Assembly: GCA_032433765.1 (NCBI GenBank)
Contig: JAVIAB010000139.1
Span: 49,064,740 to 49,128,739 of the forward strand
From: Megaustenia siamemsis
Taxonomy: Eukaryota; Mollusca; Gastropoda; Stylommatophora; Ariophantidae
Reading direction: 5' to 3'
DNA: 64,000 nucleotides
Positions 54,150-64,000 of this stretch are shown piece after piece. Position 1 is the stretch's first letter. The number at the start of each line of letters is the position of its first letter. The translations under genes and the position numbers were made by a program. The notes beneath the pieces are model-generated. The model made no database searches. It worked only from the letters and a program-made list of their open reading frames with translations, and was not told where the DNA came from.

Positions 54150-54490
54150 CATATAGGTATGAATCCTGGACAACAAAGAAGAAAAATGTGGGTTTACAGA
54201 GAATATCATAGACAGCTAAAAATAATAACGAGGTCATTCCAAAGAGATTTTAAAAAATAAATTACCCAACATCAGAAAGAAAGAGTATTCAATGTTGGCA
54301 ACGTTATGAGAAGCGAACATATGCAATATATTGTGACAACTGGAGAAATAAATGTTGAGAGAAGAAGAGGTAGTAAATATTCAAGACAGTTAATTAAGGG
54401 AATGATTTGGTCAATAATAGAACTAAAGAATAGATTTGGTTATAAAAATGCGGAGCAACGTGATTACACCAGTAGGCACGGCACATAATG
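54150..54490 (+). mobile_element. LINE-B C-terminal fragment, diverged
   Basis: It encodes GNVMRSEHMQYIVTTGEINV and ERRRGSKYSRQLIKGM, which match LINE-B tails elsewhere. Confidence 0.75.
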
Positions 54491-54599
54491 ACAAGTCACC
54501 TCCTTACAAAGAAACATGTAACTACAGAAGCCGGAACAGGCCGGCATTATTGCGCTTGTGGCGTCCATCATTTACTACAGTAGACATAATGAAGACTCG

Positions 54600-54960
54600 T
54601 TCTTAATGCCCTTCATCATCATCACCATCATTGAGTGCCGTCTTCGCATCGAAGGTTGGCTACCGTGGAGTGCCATTCCGCTCTGTCTCTTGCTTTGATG
54701 GTGCTGGTTGTCATAGGCTTACTTGTCCATCTTTTGATGGTACTCGTCCATGTTATTCTTGGCCTGCCTCTTCCTCTTTTACCTTGTATTTTCCCTTCCA
54801 ATATTACTTTTAGTAGGCTGCTGTGTCTTTTAATATGCCACAAAAATCTCATTTGTCTTGTTTGAATTGTATTTAGTAATTCTCTTTTTATTTGTAATTG
54901 TTTTAGGACTTCATCGTTTGGTTTCTTTTCTTCTATAACCTTACAATGTAACAATATAAA
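54600..54960 (-). mobile_element. LINE C-terminal fragment with (CAT)n end
   Basis: A 108-residue minus-strand ORF reads LKQLQIKRELLNTIQTRQMR, LEGKIQGKRGRGRPRITWTS and ARDRAEWHSTVANLRCEDGT, then ATGATGGTGATGATG at 54613-54630. Confidence 0.83.
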
Positions 54961-54964
54961 ACAA

Positions 54965-55640
54965 TCTTCTTTTTTACTTCCTCATTTGCCTTTTAGCGCC
55001 GTGGAGAGATACAATCGCCAGTCTTTCTTTCTCCTGCTGGCATCTGCTGATGTTAAATTTCCTAGCGTTTCCAATACTCCATTAATCCATCTGTTTCGTG
55101 GTCGGCCCTTGAATCTTGTGTTCTCGTAACGTTTATTAAAGATGCGTTCATAATCATCATTGATCATTGGAATACCGGTCAATATGACGGATAGGCGGCA
55201 AGAACAATTGAGGCTCACTCTGAAAAGTGTTCCTTGTTGCAGTTTCCTCATATTCCAAGTCTGACTTGCTGCCGGAGCTACTGAGTTTAGTGCTCTGTGC
55301 ACACCGTGAGCTGTGCGTTTTTATCTGGATTGTATTTCGATATTCCGATTGCTCACGATGAATGATGATATCGTATGACGGGGAATAGAAGGCTGTGTTA
55401 CTTTCTGCGCAGTTTCGCCATATGTCTTTAGGCGTGTGCTGAGACTGCTATGATAGGGACTGCAGCTACCTTTCTTTGTTTGGGAGATGGGATATTATTT
55501 CGGATGATTCCACTGGCACGTGCGGTTGAGCAATTATTGATTTTAATTCTTTTGCAGTGATGGTGTCTTCCATAACCATAGCCACAGATTCGTGTTGTTT
55601 TGATCTTTCTGTCTTATCACGTGACCAGACAATTTTATCT
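54965..55640 (-). mobile_element. LINE-D-related fragment
   Basis: Minus-strand RIFNKRYENTRFKGRPRNRW and INGVLETLGNLTSADASRRK (54985-55160) match the LINE-D 3' domain. Decayed pieces (VWSRDKTERSKQHE-like) extend to about 55640. Confidence 0.7.
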
Positions 55641-56060
55641 AAAATGTAAATGATAAAACAATGCCTGCCCTTTCCTTATCTCTAGTTGCAAAACCGTAAA
55701 AGGTATACCACATAATGTTGTTGGGGATTGATATATTATACTGTACCGTGCGAAGCCACAGCATATGAAGAGCGATTGTGGGGAAACGCTGTTACTCGCT
55801 GTTAATACCTTCACCTACACCGCGAGCCTGATACTCATTCCCCTGTCTAACTGACTCAACTAAAAAAGTTTAAGCTATAATTAAACCATGACCGATTTCT
55901 TCACAAGCCAGTGAGCTAACCTGACGCTACTGACGTTGTCAAAATACTGTAAACATTCCATGGAAATAACTTGTCTTTTTTATTATCCCTATCTGCAGAT
56001 TAACTTCAGCCGCACATACGTTTCTGTCAATCTTCGACACAACAGATAGAGCACAGGTGA
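55640..56060. other. Intronic stretch beside the 56-kb exon
   Basis: I see no feature besides ordinary intron sequence. Confidence 0.4.
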
Positions 56061-56068
56061 ATACATAC

Positions 56069-56228
56069 AATGTTCATGATTGTCAGCACGTATGCCGTTA
56101 GTGCGGCGCTGCTTCCCACAGGCTCGTTGTTGGTGTGGTAGTCCAGCATCTTCTTGTCAATGACCACCAAGGTTTCCACGTGTCGCTCTGTGCTCACAGA
56201 CCTCCTTGAACGATTGCCAGGCTTTGGT
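56069..56228 (-). CDS. ADAMTS: ADAMTS-like gene, exon with furin site and start of metalloprotease domain
   Basis: Minus-strand exon with acceptor AG at 56229-56230 and donor GTATGT at 56063-56068, 160 nt (one base plus 53 codons). It encodes NRSRRSVSTERHVETLVV, which places a furin-type RSRR site immediately before the first beta strand of a reprolysin (M12B) domain, then VIDKKMLDYH and a C-terminal AYVLTIMNI helix. This is the classic zymogen-to-catalytic boundary of ADAMTS proteases, secreted enzymes that cut extracellular-matrix substrates. The exon ends in phase 0, matching the next exon, which begins VAKLF. The joined reading resembles ADAMTS6/10 more than other members (from memory of the family). 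The host gene runs opposite to most Polinton genes in the window. Confidence 0.93.
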
Positions 56229-56311
56229 CTGATAACGACAGTAACGTATAAAAATTGATAGACAAGGTGAGAGTGTGGGAGAGTGAGAAAAACAGGGCAG
56301 GGAGGTACAAC

Positions 56312-56575
56312 CAGATAGTGAGAGAGAGAGAGAGAGACGGAGAGAAAGAGAAAATTATAAAAACAGACAGAAGGGAGGCAGAGATAAGAAAAACTGTGAT
56401 GGAGACAAAGAAACAAGAGAGACTGAGAAAATTTGAGAGAGAGAGAGAGAGACGGAGAGAATGAGAAAATTATAAAAACAGACAGAAGGGAGGCAGAGAT
56501 AAGAAAAACTGTGATGGAGACAAAGAAACAAGAGAGACTGAGAAAATTTGAGAGAGAGAGAGAGAGAGTAAAAGA
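56312..56575. repeat. Duplicated (GA)n-containing 120-bp unit
   Basis: Two nearly identical units of GAGACGGAGAGAA-GAGAAAA then AACAGACAGAAGGGAGGCAG and GACTGAGAAAATTTGAGAGA. Both strands show Leu/Ser- or Glu/Arg-rich spurious ORFs. Confidence 0.93.
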
Positions 56576-56939
56576 GAAAATGAGTCAGAAAGAGGGAAGA
56601 ATTAGACATCTAGTAAAGATGACGATTTAATGCAGAACTCTCCAAAATATAAAAAAATAAACAAATAAATAACAATTGCACACAATTCTAGAAAGAGCTA
56701 CAATGATAGGCACATAGCGCATGCAAATGTTGAAGTACAACCGTCGGATACACGCGTCGTACATTCTAGTATCCTGCTGGTTAACGTTCACATTAGCAGC
56801 AGTTAAAAGTCATTATAAAATAATACCTACGTTCTTTAACTTCAATCTCTTATTTGTGACTCTTTCTGTCTTGCTATATAAGTTACATAGGTTTAGGTGT
56901 TTAGATTCTTTATCCAGAAGTGTGTGCCTGTGTGTGAGT

Positions 56940-56990
56940 GTATATATATATGTCCGTCTGTCTGTATGTGTGTGTGTGTGTGTATGTATA
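56940..56990. repeat. (TG)n/(TA)n/(CTGT)n microsatellite
   Basis: TATATATATA, GTCTGTCTGT and (GT)n runs in succession. Confidence 0.9.
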
Positions 56991-56999
56991 TTATTCTTA

Positions 57000-57430
57000 T
57001 CTTTCCTTCCTCATTTTCCTTTCAGCGTCAAGGGGTGATATAACTTGCGGTCTTTTGTTCTTCTGATCGCCTGTGCTGCTGTTATGTTTCCTAGTGTTTC
57101 TATATTCCGTCAATCCATATTTTTCGAGGCCGACCCTTGCGTCTGGTGTTCTCGCAACGTTTGTTGAAGGCTCGTTGTGTTGTGTTTTGATCTTTCTACC
57201 TTATAATGTGGCCTAACCATTTTATTATTTGTTTCTTTATATAATCTATGGCGGGGATTATTCCTAGTTTTTTTCCTCCTCAATTCTTCATTTCTTATCT
57301 TATCTCTCATGCTGTTTCCTGTCATTCGTCTTACACATTTAACTTCAGTACAGGTTATTTTTCTTGTTGCTGTTGCATCTATAGAGGGTCCAGGTTTTGG
57401 TAACACATCGTCGGAATGATGATTGTGTTG
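57000..57430 (-). mobile_element. LINE-D copy, C-terminal region
   Basis: Minus-strand TATRKITCTEVKCVRRMTGN and SMRDKIRNEELRRKK, with the family 3' end at CTTTCAGCGTCAAGG (57020). Confidence 0.84.
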
Positions 57431-57439
57431 TAAGGGTTA

Positions 57440-58105
57440 GGAAAACATGACATTAAGCCATACTATCAATAATCGAATTTATGCTGATGATACAGTCTTA
57501 ATAGCTAAGAGTGAAAATGAATTACAAGGAATGTTAGACATTATAGTGAAAGAAAGCAAAAATAAAGGACTCAGCCTTAATAGCAAAAAGACAGAAGTAA
57601 TGGTAACACATAGAAAACGTCATCACCGCGGTGCACAATAAAGACAAGTGGAACAATATTAAAACAGGTAAATGAATTTAAATATCTGGGAACATTGTTA
57701 ACCTCAGATGGTAGATGTACAAAAGAGGTGAGATGCAGAATTGGTCAGGCAAAAGCAGATTTTAAAAAAATGAGGAAGATACTGTGCAATCCATTCTTGA
57801 CAATAGAAGCAAGAAAATAAGTTCTTAAATGTTATGTAGAGTCAATCTTAACATATGGAAGTAAATCATGGACAATAGGACAACAGATCACTGGGGAGGC
57901 TATAGAAATGTGGTTTTGCAGAAGAATGTTGAGAATACCATGGAAATCTAAGAAGAGTAATGAAAACGTTCTGAATGAGGCCAAAGCAAAAAGAGAGCTA
58001 ATTTCCAATATTAGGAAGAAACAATCATCATTTTTTGGCCATGTAATGAGAAGAGAACAGCTGGAATATATTGTAACAACTGGAAAAATTGAACGGACCT
58101 AATTC
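57440..58105 (+). mobile_element. LINE-B copy, RT and C-terminal region
   Basis: It encodes NRIYADDTVLIAKSENELQG and GLSLNSKKTEVMVTH, then in other frames MWFCRRMLRIPWKSKKSNEN and RELISNIRKKQSSFFGHVMR. It abuts unrelated sequence at about 58102. Confidence 0.87.
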
Positions 58106-58109
58106 ACAC

Positions 58110-59540
58110 GACCTAACCCGCTGTTCGCAATTTCCTACATGAAAAATGACATCATACAGGGTCGCAGTCGGCCTTGGACAGCCTTGAGGAAAGAGCTTCC
58201 AATGTACCTTTGAGACACAGTAGAGGCGTAGAATCACTATTTATGGGTCAAACAGGGGTATTTGTAAGGACAAGACAGCAAGTTGTGAACATTATTTGAG
58301 ACTAATTGTTAACGTTCTCCTATTTTAAACAAAAGCCTGTTTTCGCTATTTAAAATATGTCAATGGGAGACACTAAATCAAAAGTATCATGGACATTTTT
58401 TTCCTCGTTTCGAAAGTGATGTTTTTGTACTTATGACACTCACAAAGGTGCTCTGTCACATTTAAAACACAAAGAAGTCAACAATGAACTCATGAAAGAG
58501 CAGACATCACAATAAGCATAATAAATGAGCCATGTTAAAGAGCAAACACAAGAACTTGTCATTGACTCATGATGCTCTAAGAAAACTGCAGCAAAGGAAA
58601 GTAATGTCAAGTAAAAAAGCTTCACTTCAATATGATGATCAGTGCACTCTCTGACGCCATCATCGCATAATGCACACATTGTAATCTTTAGGAATTGACG
58701 AAACAATTATCTTCAGGTTCAGTTTCAATCATTCATTCTTCAAAGTCAGACTCTGGAAGGATAAAAGTACCTATGAATTCGATGAATATCTGCCAGTTTG
58801 GCGACTTATAGTCGCTATAATGCTAGAGTGTATTGGGAACAAAACAGGTATTCATGCAAAATTCAGTTCCCTGAAACCACAGTCTTAAAAGGGCTTTTTG
58901 CAAGAGGTTATAATCAGGTGTGGGTGCAAAATTAACATTGCACTCTTAAATAACACATTTTCAACATAATACACGAATGTGGTCGTAGAGATTTATTTGG
59001 GAATAACATGTCTTCAGGAATGTCAGTTGTAGAAGAAGAGCAGAATATTTACTGCACGGTGATAGGAGAAATCGGAGACAGATGAACACATTATTTTGTG
59101 GTTAGATGAGACCAAAACTATAAATAAGTAGCTCATTTTCAGCACAGTTATTGTTGACATTTCAAACATCTGAGCAGGTTTAAATATAGATCTCGGCATC
59201 AGTAAAAAAAAAAAATAAATATCGCAAACAAAATAAGTGAGGTAACAGTTTACAGCTGAGCAGATTGAAACTCCTCTATATGATCGACCAAAATAAGTTT
59301 AGTTTGAGAAAATATATCCATTGCCATTACATTACGATGCCCTCTTTCTACAAAACCCTTGCCAAAACACATTAAGAGATCCGCCAAAAGAACATTGTAA
59401 AAGTTTCTTAAAATAACTCACCAATCATTAAAAGTACACTATGATTCTCAGATATTTATAAGTGCACCTTAGATTCTCAGATAGTTAAAAATACACGCTC
59501 AGATTGTCTGAGATATATAAAAGCTAGCTCTTATAAACCT
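58110..59540. other. Intronic stretch, mostly featureless
   Basis: A weak direct repeat of GATTCTCAGATA-type words occurs at 59430-59520 (three copies). No other feature is seen. Confidence 0.4.
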
Positions 59541-59556
59541 TTAATATAACACTTAC

Positions 59557-59677
59557 CTTTTAAATGGCGACTGCGGCTTCCATTCCCAGAATGCAGTTTG
59601 TTCTCCAGGTTTCAAGACATCGTTCTGACTTCCAGGTCGTTTACGGTACCACTTGTTGTATTTACGTCTTTTATAGT
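59557..59677 (-). CDS. ADAMTS: ADAMTS-like gene, exon before the catalytic domain (prodomain/linker)
   Basis: This is the most upstream exon of the host metalloprotease that I can support. On the minus strand a pyrimidine-rich acceptor ends at AG 59678-59679, followed by two bases of a split codon, 39 codons and a trailing AG before a GTAAGT donor (59551-59556). The encoded segment is basic and tryptophan-rich (YKRRKYNKWYRKRPG at its start, FWEWKPQSPFK at its end), as expected for the poorly conserved linker between prodomain and protease. The key support is phase: it ends two bases into a codon and the next exon begins with the third base, giving an Arg that runs into the RSRR furin site. 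Sequence alone would not identify this exon. An alternative acceptor lies further upstream near 59735. Confidence 0.58.
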
Positions 59678-59679
59678 CT

Positions 59680-60600
59680 ATGTTGGGAGTCAAAAAGGCG
59701 GACAACATAATGTTTGTAAACACATCCACTACAACATATTGAATCACAAAGGCATATATATATATATTTTTTTTTTTTAATATTTATTTTAAAGACATGC
59801 GATCCGTAAGCGATAACAGTGACGGAGAAGCGAAGGCAATATTGTTCATAACAGTTGGTTCTTGATATTTATGTGTTGTTCATTTAAAATATATAATCTC
59901 TATATAAAACATACACACATGGTTTTTGTTGTTGTTGTTGGCCGAAACGGTCCAGAACACATTTCGGTAAACTTGAAGGACTTTAGCTGTATCGATGTAG
60001 AGCTATATATTTTAAATAAAATTAAAACTAGAGTAGCCGAGAGCTTCCATTCTCGTGTTAAGGGTTCTTGATTACAAGGAATCAAGTACACTAGATCTAC
60101 TTAGACCTGGTTAATTACGATTTTCTCGTGCAATGGGACGGGCAGATACATTTCCCCGTAAACTTATTTTTAAAAGCACTGGTTACATAGTTCTTTTAAT
60201 TTGATCAGAAAAGTAATGGCTTACATTTTAGTAATATTTTAAAATGAGAAAGAAAAAGAAACAAATATTAACGTCAGAAAGTGCCCATTTAGCGAATCTG
60301 TGGGTTTTCCGCATTTATCTGCTAAATAAGTCTAGCACAAACATGCTATGTTAGAAAATGTACATTTCTATGATGTCTCAAGTTAGAACCACTCCTGTAT
60401 AATTTTAATGTTAAGAATGAGCGGAGTGTAGTAGGCTGGCAATATAAGCAGCTTTGTGTTATATTCTTGAAAAAACTGGTGCAGTGTAAAGTGTGTATGT
60501 TTGGTATAAGTTACACAGAGAGAATGTGAATGAGACGGAGACACAGAGAGATGGGCGGGGGGGGGGGGGGGGGAGTCGCAAATAATAGCTTCTGGTTTTT
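59680..60600. other. AT-rich stretch upstream of the first visible ADAMTS exon
   Basis: It contains a (TA)n(T)n run at 59755-59780 and a G19 run at 60556-60574. I found no further exon. Confidence 0.4.
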
Positions 60601-60605
60601 AGTAA

Positions 60606-60845
60606 AAAAGATAATTATGGCAATGAATACTAACTAAGACTGTCAGTGTGAGAAAGAAAGTTGAAAGCCTGATTAAAAGAGATAATTATAGCGATGAATG
60701 CTAACTAAGACTGTCAGTGTGAGAAAGAAAGTTGGAAGCCTGATTAAAAGAGATAATTATAGCGATGAATACTAACTAAGACTGTCAGTGTATGAAAGCA
60801 AGTTGGAAGCCTGAGTAAAAGAGATAATTATAGCGATGAATACTA
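60606..60845. repeat. 71-bp satellite, left part
   Basis: Just over three copies of AGATAATTATAGCGATGAAT then ACTAACTAAGACTGTCAGTG and AGAAAGTTGGAAGCCTGATT. It is interrupted by the DNA transposon at 60846. Confidence 0.95.
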
Positions 60846-63237
60846 TAGTCCGTTCAGATTCGTTTTCCTAGACATTAATTTATTTTTTTCAAAAACTTAT
60901 TGTTCATTTGCATTGATCTTTTGAAGTTAGGTTTAGAATACTAATGTCGCTATAAAAATATTTTTTTATCAAAGGAATGTGATCCAGTTTCAAAGATGCC
61001 TTATTTAACCTATATTAAAAAAAAGTTAATCGATATTATAAACACCGGCGGGATTATGTAGATGCTTACATCTCACAGCTGATTCCTTAACATATAGGCA
61101 TGACCTTCACGGCTGCATGCGCACCGTCCTAAAATAGTTATGTTTCCACTATAAATTTTTATAAAGAAATGTTACATATGAAATTTCCCGTTTAGCACAA
61201 AATGACATTTTAGCCGAAACCGGAAATTATGTGACGTCAAAATCACGGCCGTAGACTCGAGTTCGAGTCATAATTCAGAGGCAAATCTCAATATTTACAG
61301 AAAGGAGGCGGCACTATCCATATTATCTTCTGCAAGTCTATGTGAGAATGAATATAAAGGCAAAATATTTTACTGAGCATAACATTGCTATAAAGATTTA
61401 TCAATACTTCTGCAGAGAGCGTAAAAAGGGACATCTTTATTGTTCTTTATCAAACCCTGAGAAGAGAACAATGCATATTTTAGGTTTGTGTAAACGTTCA
61501 TTTGATCGAATAGTTAAAGGAAGCGGATATTTATTGCCAACAAATGCAAGAAAGCAAGGGAGGAAAGAAACGTTAGGCAGTTTTGATAAGGACCTAGTAA
61601 AAAGAGAAATCTGTCGAATGTTTGATATAAACGAAGAAGTGACACTTAGAAAGTTGAAGCTTTGGCTGAAAACTAACAACGACATTGAAATATCAAAAAC
61701 TTCATTATGGAAAATATTAAGAAGTGCAGGCTTCACCTTTAGAAAGTATGCTGGTGGAAAAAAACATTATTTGTGAGAAGCCACATCTAGTAGCTCTTAG
61801 AAGCAAGTATTTACGTGAAGTGAAGGAAATGCGCGAAAATGATTATGATATTGTTTATTTAGATGAAACTTGGATCAACGCTCATCATACAAATGAAAAG
61901 GAATGGCAGTTAGCAGATGGAAGTATTAAAAGATCAGTACCAAGCAGTAAAGGGCAACGTTTGATAGTTGCACATGCAGGTAGCAGACATAATGGGTTGT
62001 TGCAGAATGCTCATCTCGTTTTCATTTCAAAATCCATAGACAATAGAGACTACCACTCCGAAATGAATGGGCACATACGAGAAAGACTGGATCGAGAAAA
62101 GTATCCTTCCAATATTAGATCGACCTTCTTGTCTGATAATGGACAATGCTTCATACCATAACGTAGTTAACGTAGAAGATAGAATCCCAACATCATCAAG
62201 TACAAAAGATGCAATCAAAACGTGGCTCATAAAAGAACACATACAAGTTAACGACAGCTACTTGAAACCCGAATTGCTTAGCCTTGTAAAACAGACACAA
62301 CGTACAAAGATATTTAAAATAGACAAGTTAATTCAAGAACATGGCCATAGATGTTTGAGACTACCTCCATATCATGCACACTTAAATCCTATAGAACTAG
62401 TTTGGGCAAAAGTTAAAGGACTCGTAGCATATACAAATAAAACTTTCAAATTATGCGATGTTGAGACACTTACAAATCAGGCTCTATCAAATATAAATAA
62501 AGACTACTGGGTAAAATGTGAGGATCATGTGTTACGACAAGAAGAGGAATATTGGAAAAAGGATGGTTTGTTGTTTGTTCAGCCGAAAGCAGTAATCGAC
62601 CTATTTGACTCGTCTGATTCTGAATGATCATTACTCTGATTAAGTCTACAGATAAATAGTTTGATTTGCAAAATTTCCTAGTTGATTTGTTAAACAGTTT
62701 ATTGTTCAAGACCACCCAAGCAATCAAAAATATGTTATAAGCAAACCAACAACCATTACTTTGAATGGAAGCCTGCTTGAGTCAGTACAGAAGTTCAGCT
62801 ATCTTGGATCCACTATTACAGCCACACTTTCCTTAGATGAGGAACTAAATGTACGTATTTGAAAGGCAGCGACAACATTTGGGAAACTCACACCAAGAGC
62901 ATGGAACTATATCAAATTGACTCTACGAACAAAAGTTCTATATATAATTTAAAATTTGTATACTTGCCACCAAGTAAAATTTTATGGACACGCCTATGGG
63001 TCATCGTTGCACTAGATTACTGTAAAACATTTTGATTAGGGTCAAAATAATAGTTACATGGGCAAAGATCAAAGGAATTCGCCGCTTTAAGAAAACCGTT
63101 ATAGCTAGACATCGAGTAACACTTATGTTCTCGTGACATGGACATTTTAACACCGTATGCCAAAAATCATGTGAAATCATCAAGAACTTTTTGAATTATA
63201 AATCATAACATCTCGGCAAACGAATCTGAACGGACTA
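60846..63237 (+). mobile_element. IS630/Tc1/mariner-superfamily DNA transposon in a satellite
   Basis: A 2,392-bp element with 20-bp perfect terminal inverted repeats (TAGTCCGTTCAGATTCGTTT and its inverse), extending imperfectly to about 27 bp. It is flanked by TA (60844-60845 and 63238-63239). The satellite unit continues in register across it (GAATAC-TA, then ACTAAG). It encodes a frameshifted DDE transposase at 61342-62627. Confidence 0.93.
61342..62627 (+). pseudogene. DDE transposase of the Tc1/mariner-superfamily element, two frameshifts
   Basis: Three overlapping ORFs in three frames form one transposase of about 425 codons. Segment 1 (from 61342) has an N-terminal helix-turn-helix-like region with CSLSNPEKRTMHILGL and SKTSLWKILRSAGFTFRKY. 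Segment 2 has the first catalytic Asp in DIVYLDETWINAHHT and the YHSEMNG motif. Segment 3 has the second Asp in CLIMDNASYHN and the catalytic Glu region RLPPYHAHLNPIELVWAKVK. The frames meet at an A7 run (61758-61764) and near 62066. No intact transposase is made, so this copy is non-autonomous now. Confidence 0.9.
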
Positions 63238-64000
63238 TAACTAAGACTGTCAGTGTGAGAAAGAAAGTTGGAAGCCTGATTAAAAGAGATAATTATAGCG
63301 ATGAATACTAACTAAGACTGTCAGTGTGAGAAAGAAAGTTGGAAGCCTGATTAAAAGAGATAATTATAGCGATTGATACTAACTAAGACTGTCAGTGTGA
63401 GAAAGAAAGTTGGAAAGCTGATTGATAGAGATAATTATAGCGATTGATACTAACTAAGACTGTCAGTGTGAGAAAGAAAGTTGAAAGCCTGAGTAAAAGA
63501 GATAAGTATAGCGATGAATGCTAACTAAGACTGTTAGTGTGAGAAAGCAAGTTGGAAGCTTGATTAAAAGAGATAATTATAGCGATTGATACTAACTAAG
63601 ACTGTCAGTGTGAGAAAGAAAGTTGGAAAGCTGATTTTAAAAGCCGATTATAGCGATGAACACTAAGACCGCCAGTGTGAGAAAGAATTTTTAGAAGCCT
63701 GATTAAAAGAGATAATTATAGCGATGAATACTAACTAAGACTGCCAGTGTGAGAAAGAAAGTTGGAAAGCTGATTAAAAGAGATAATTATAGCGATTGAT
63801 ACTAACTAAGACTGCCAGTGTGAGAAAGAAAGTTGGAAAGCTGATTAAAAGAGATAATTATAGCGATTGATACTAACTAAGACTGCCAGTGTGAGAAAGA
63901 AAGTTGGAAAGCTGATTAAAAGAGATAATTATAGCGATTGATACTAACTAAGACTGTCAGTGTGAGAAAGAAAGTTGGAAGCCTGATTAAAAGAGATAAT
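63238..64000. repeat. 71-bp satellite, right part, running off the window
   Basis: About 10 further copies of the unit seen at 60606, with variation mainly at GATGAAT/GATTGAT and CCTGAT/GCTGAT. The array is open at the window end. Confidence 0.96.

Noticed and set aside
57447..58102. A separate host gene near 57.5 kb
   Set aside because: The YADDTVLIA motif and RKKQSSFFGH tail identify LINE-B.

Overview
The window reads as animal nuclear DNA, most likely lophotrochozoan and perhaps a gastropod mollusc (the phylum is inferred, not shown). Coding density is very low. Simple repeats and minisatellites are abundant, along with tRNA-derived SINEs and decayed LINEs of several families. Six short minus-strand exons fit one host gene, an ADAMTS-type secreted metalloprotease closest by eye to ADAMTS6/10. 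They run 59557-59677, 56069-56228, 34831-34914, 17907-18037, 14165-14208 and 3816-3921 in transcript order. All splice phases agree, and the read-through covers the furin site, the catalytic-domain start and the HEIGH zinc motif. Almost everything else lies inside its introns (about 3.3, 21.2, 16.8, 3.7 and 10.2 kb).

The most interesting object is a compact Polinton/Maverick-class element at 18808-29353 (about 10.5 kb), inserted in the 16.8-kb intron. It has long terminal inverted repeats and a perfect 6-bp target duplication (AACCTC), and it sits inside a tandem-repeat array whose empty site can be read from the flank. It carries a packaging ATPase, a chromodomain integrase, an adenain-like cysteine protease, a double-jelly-roll major capsid protein, a minor capsid candidate and four small structural or unknown proteins, all on the plus strand. 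A divergent minus-strand gene has a PC4-like domain. No DNA polymerase B is present and there is no room for one. Three genes are broken: one-base frameshifts in the major capsid and minor capsid genes, and one nonsense codon in the PC4-like gene. ATPase, integrase and protease are open. Both TIRs carry the 3' ends and polyadenylation signals of the outward-facing genes. The left TIR alone is interrupted by a 1.08-kb TG...CA insertion, possibly a solo LTR.

Region by region: 0-3.8 kb holds LINE and SINE debris. 3.8-18 kb holds ADAMTS exons among LINE fragments and minisatellites. 18-29.5 kb holds the tandem array and the Polinton. 29.9-41.4 kb is minisatellite-rich (57-, 59-, 37- and 33-bp arrays) and includes one exon. 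42.4-43.7 kb has a NIP7-like first-exon candidate and a decayed GPCR. 43.7-58.1 kb holds more minisatellite, SINEs and LINEs, including one long LINE at 48.99-51.98 kb and a SINE multimer, plus one exon. 58-64 kb has the most upstream exon and a Tc1/mariner-superfamily DNA transposon (60846-63237) inserted in a 71-bp satellite that continues past the window end.
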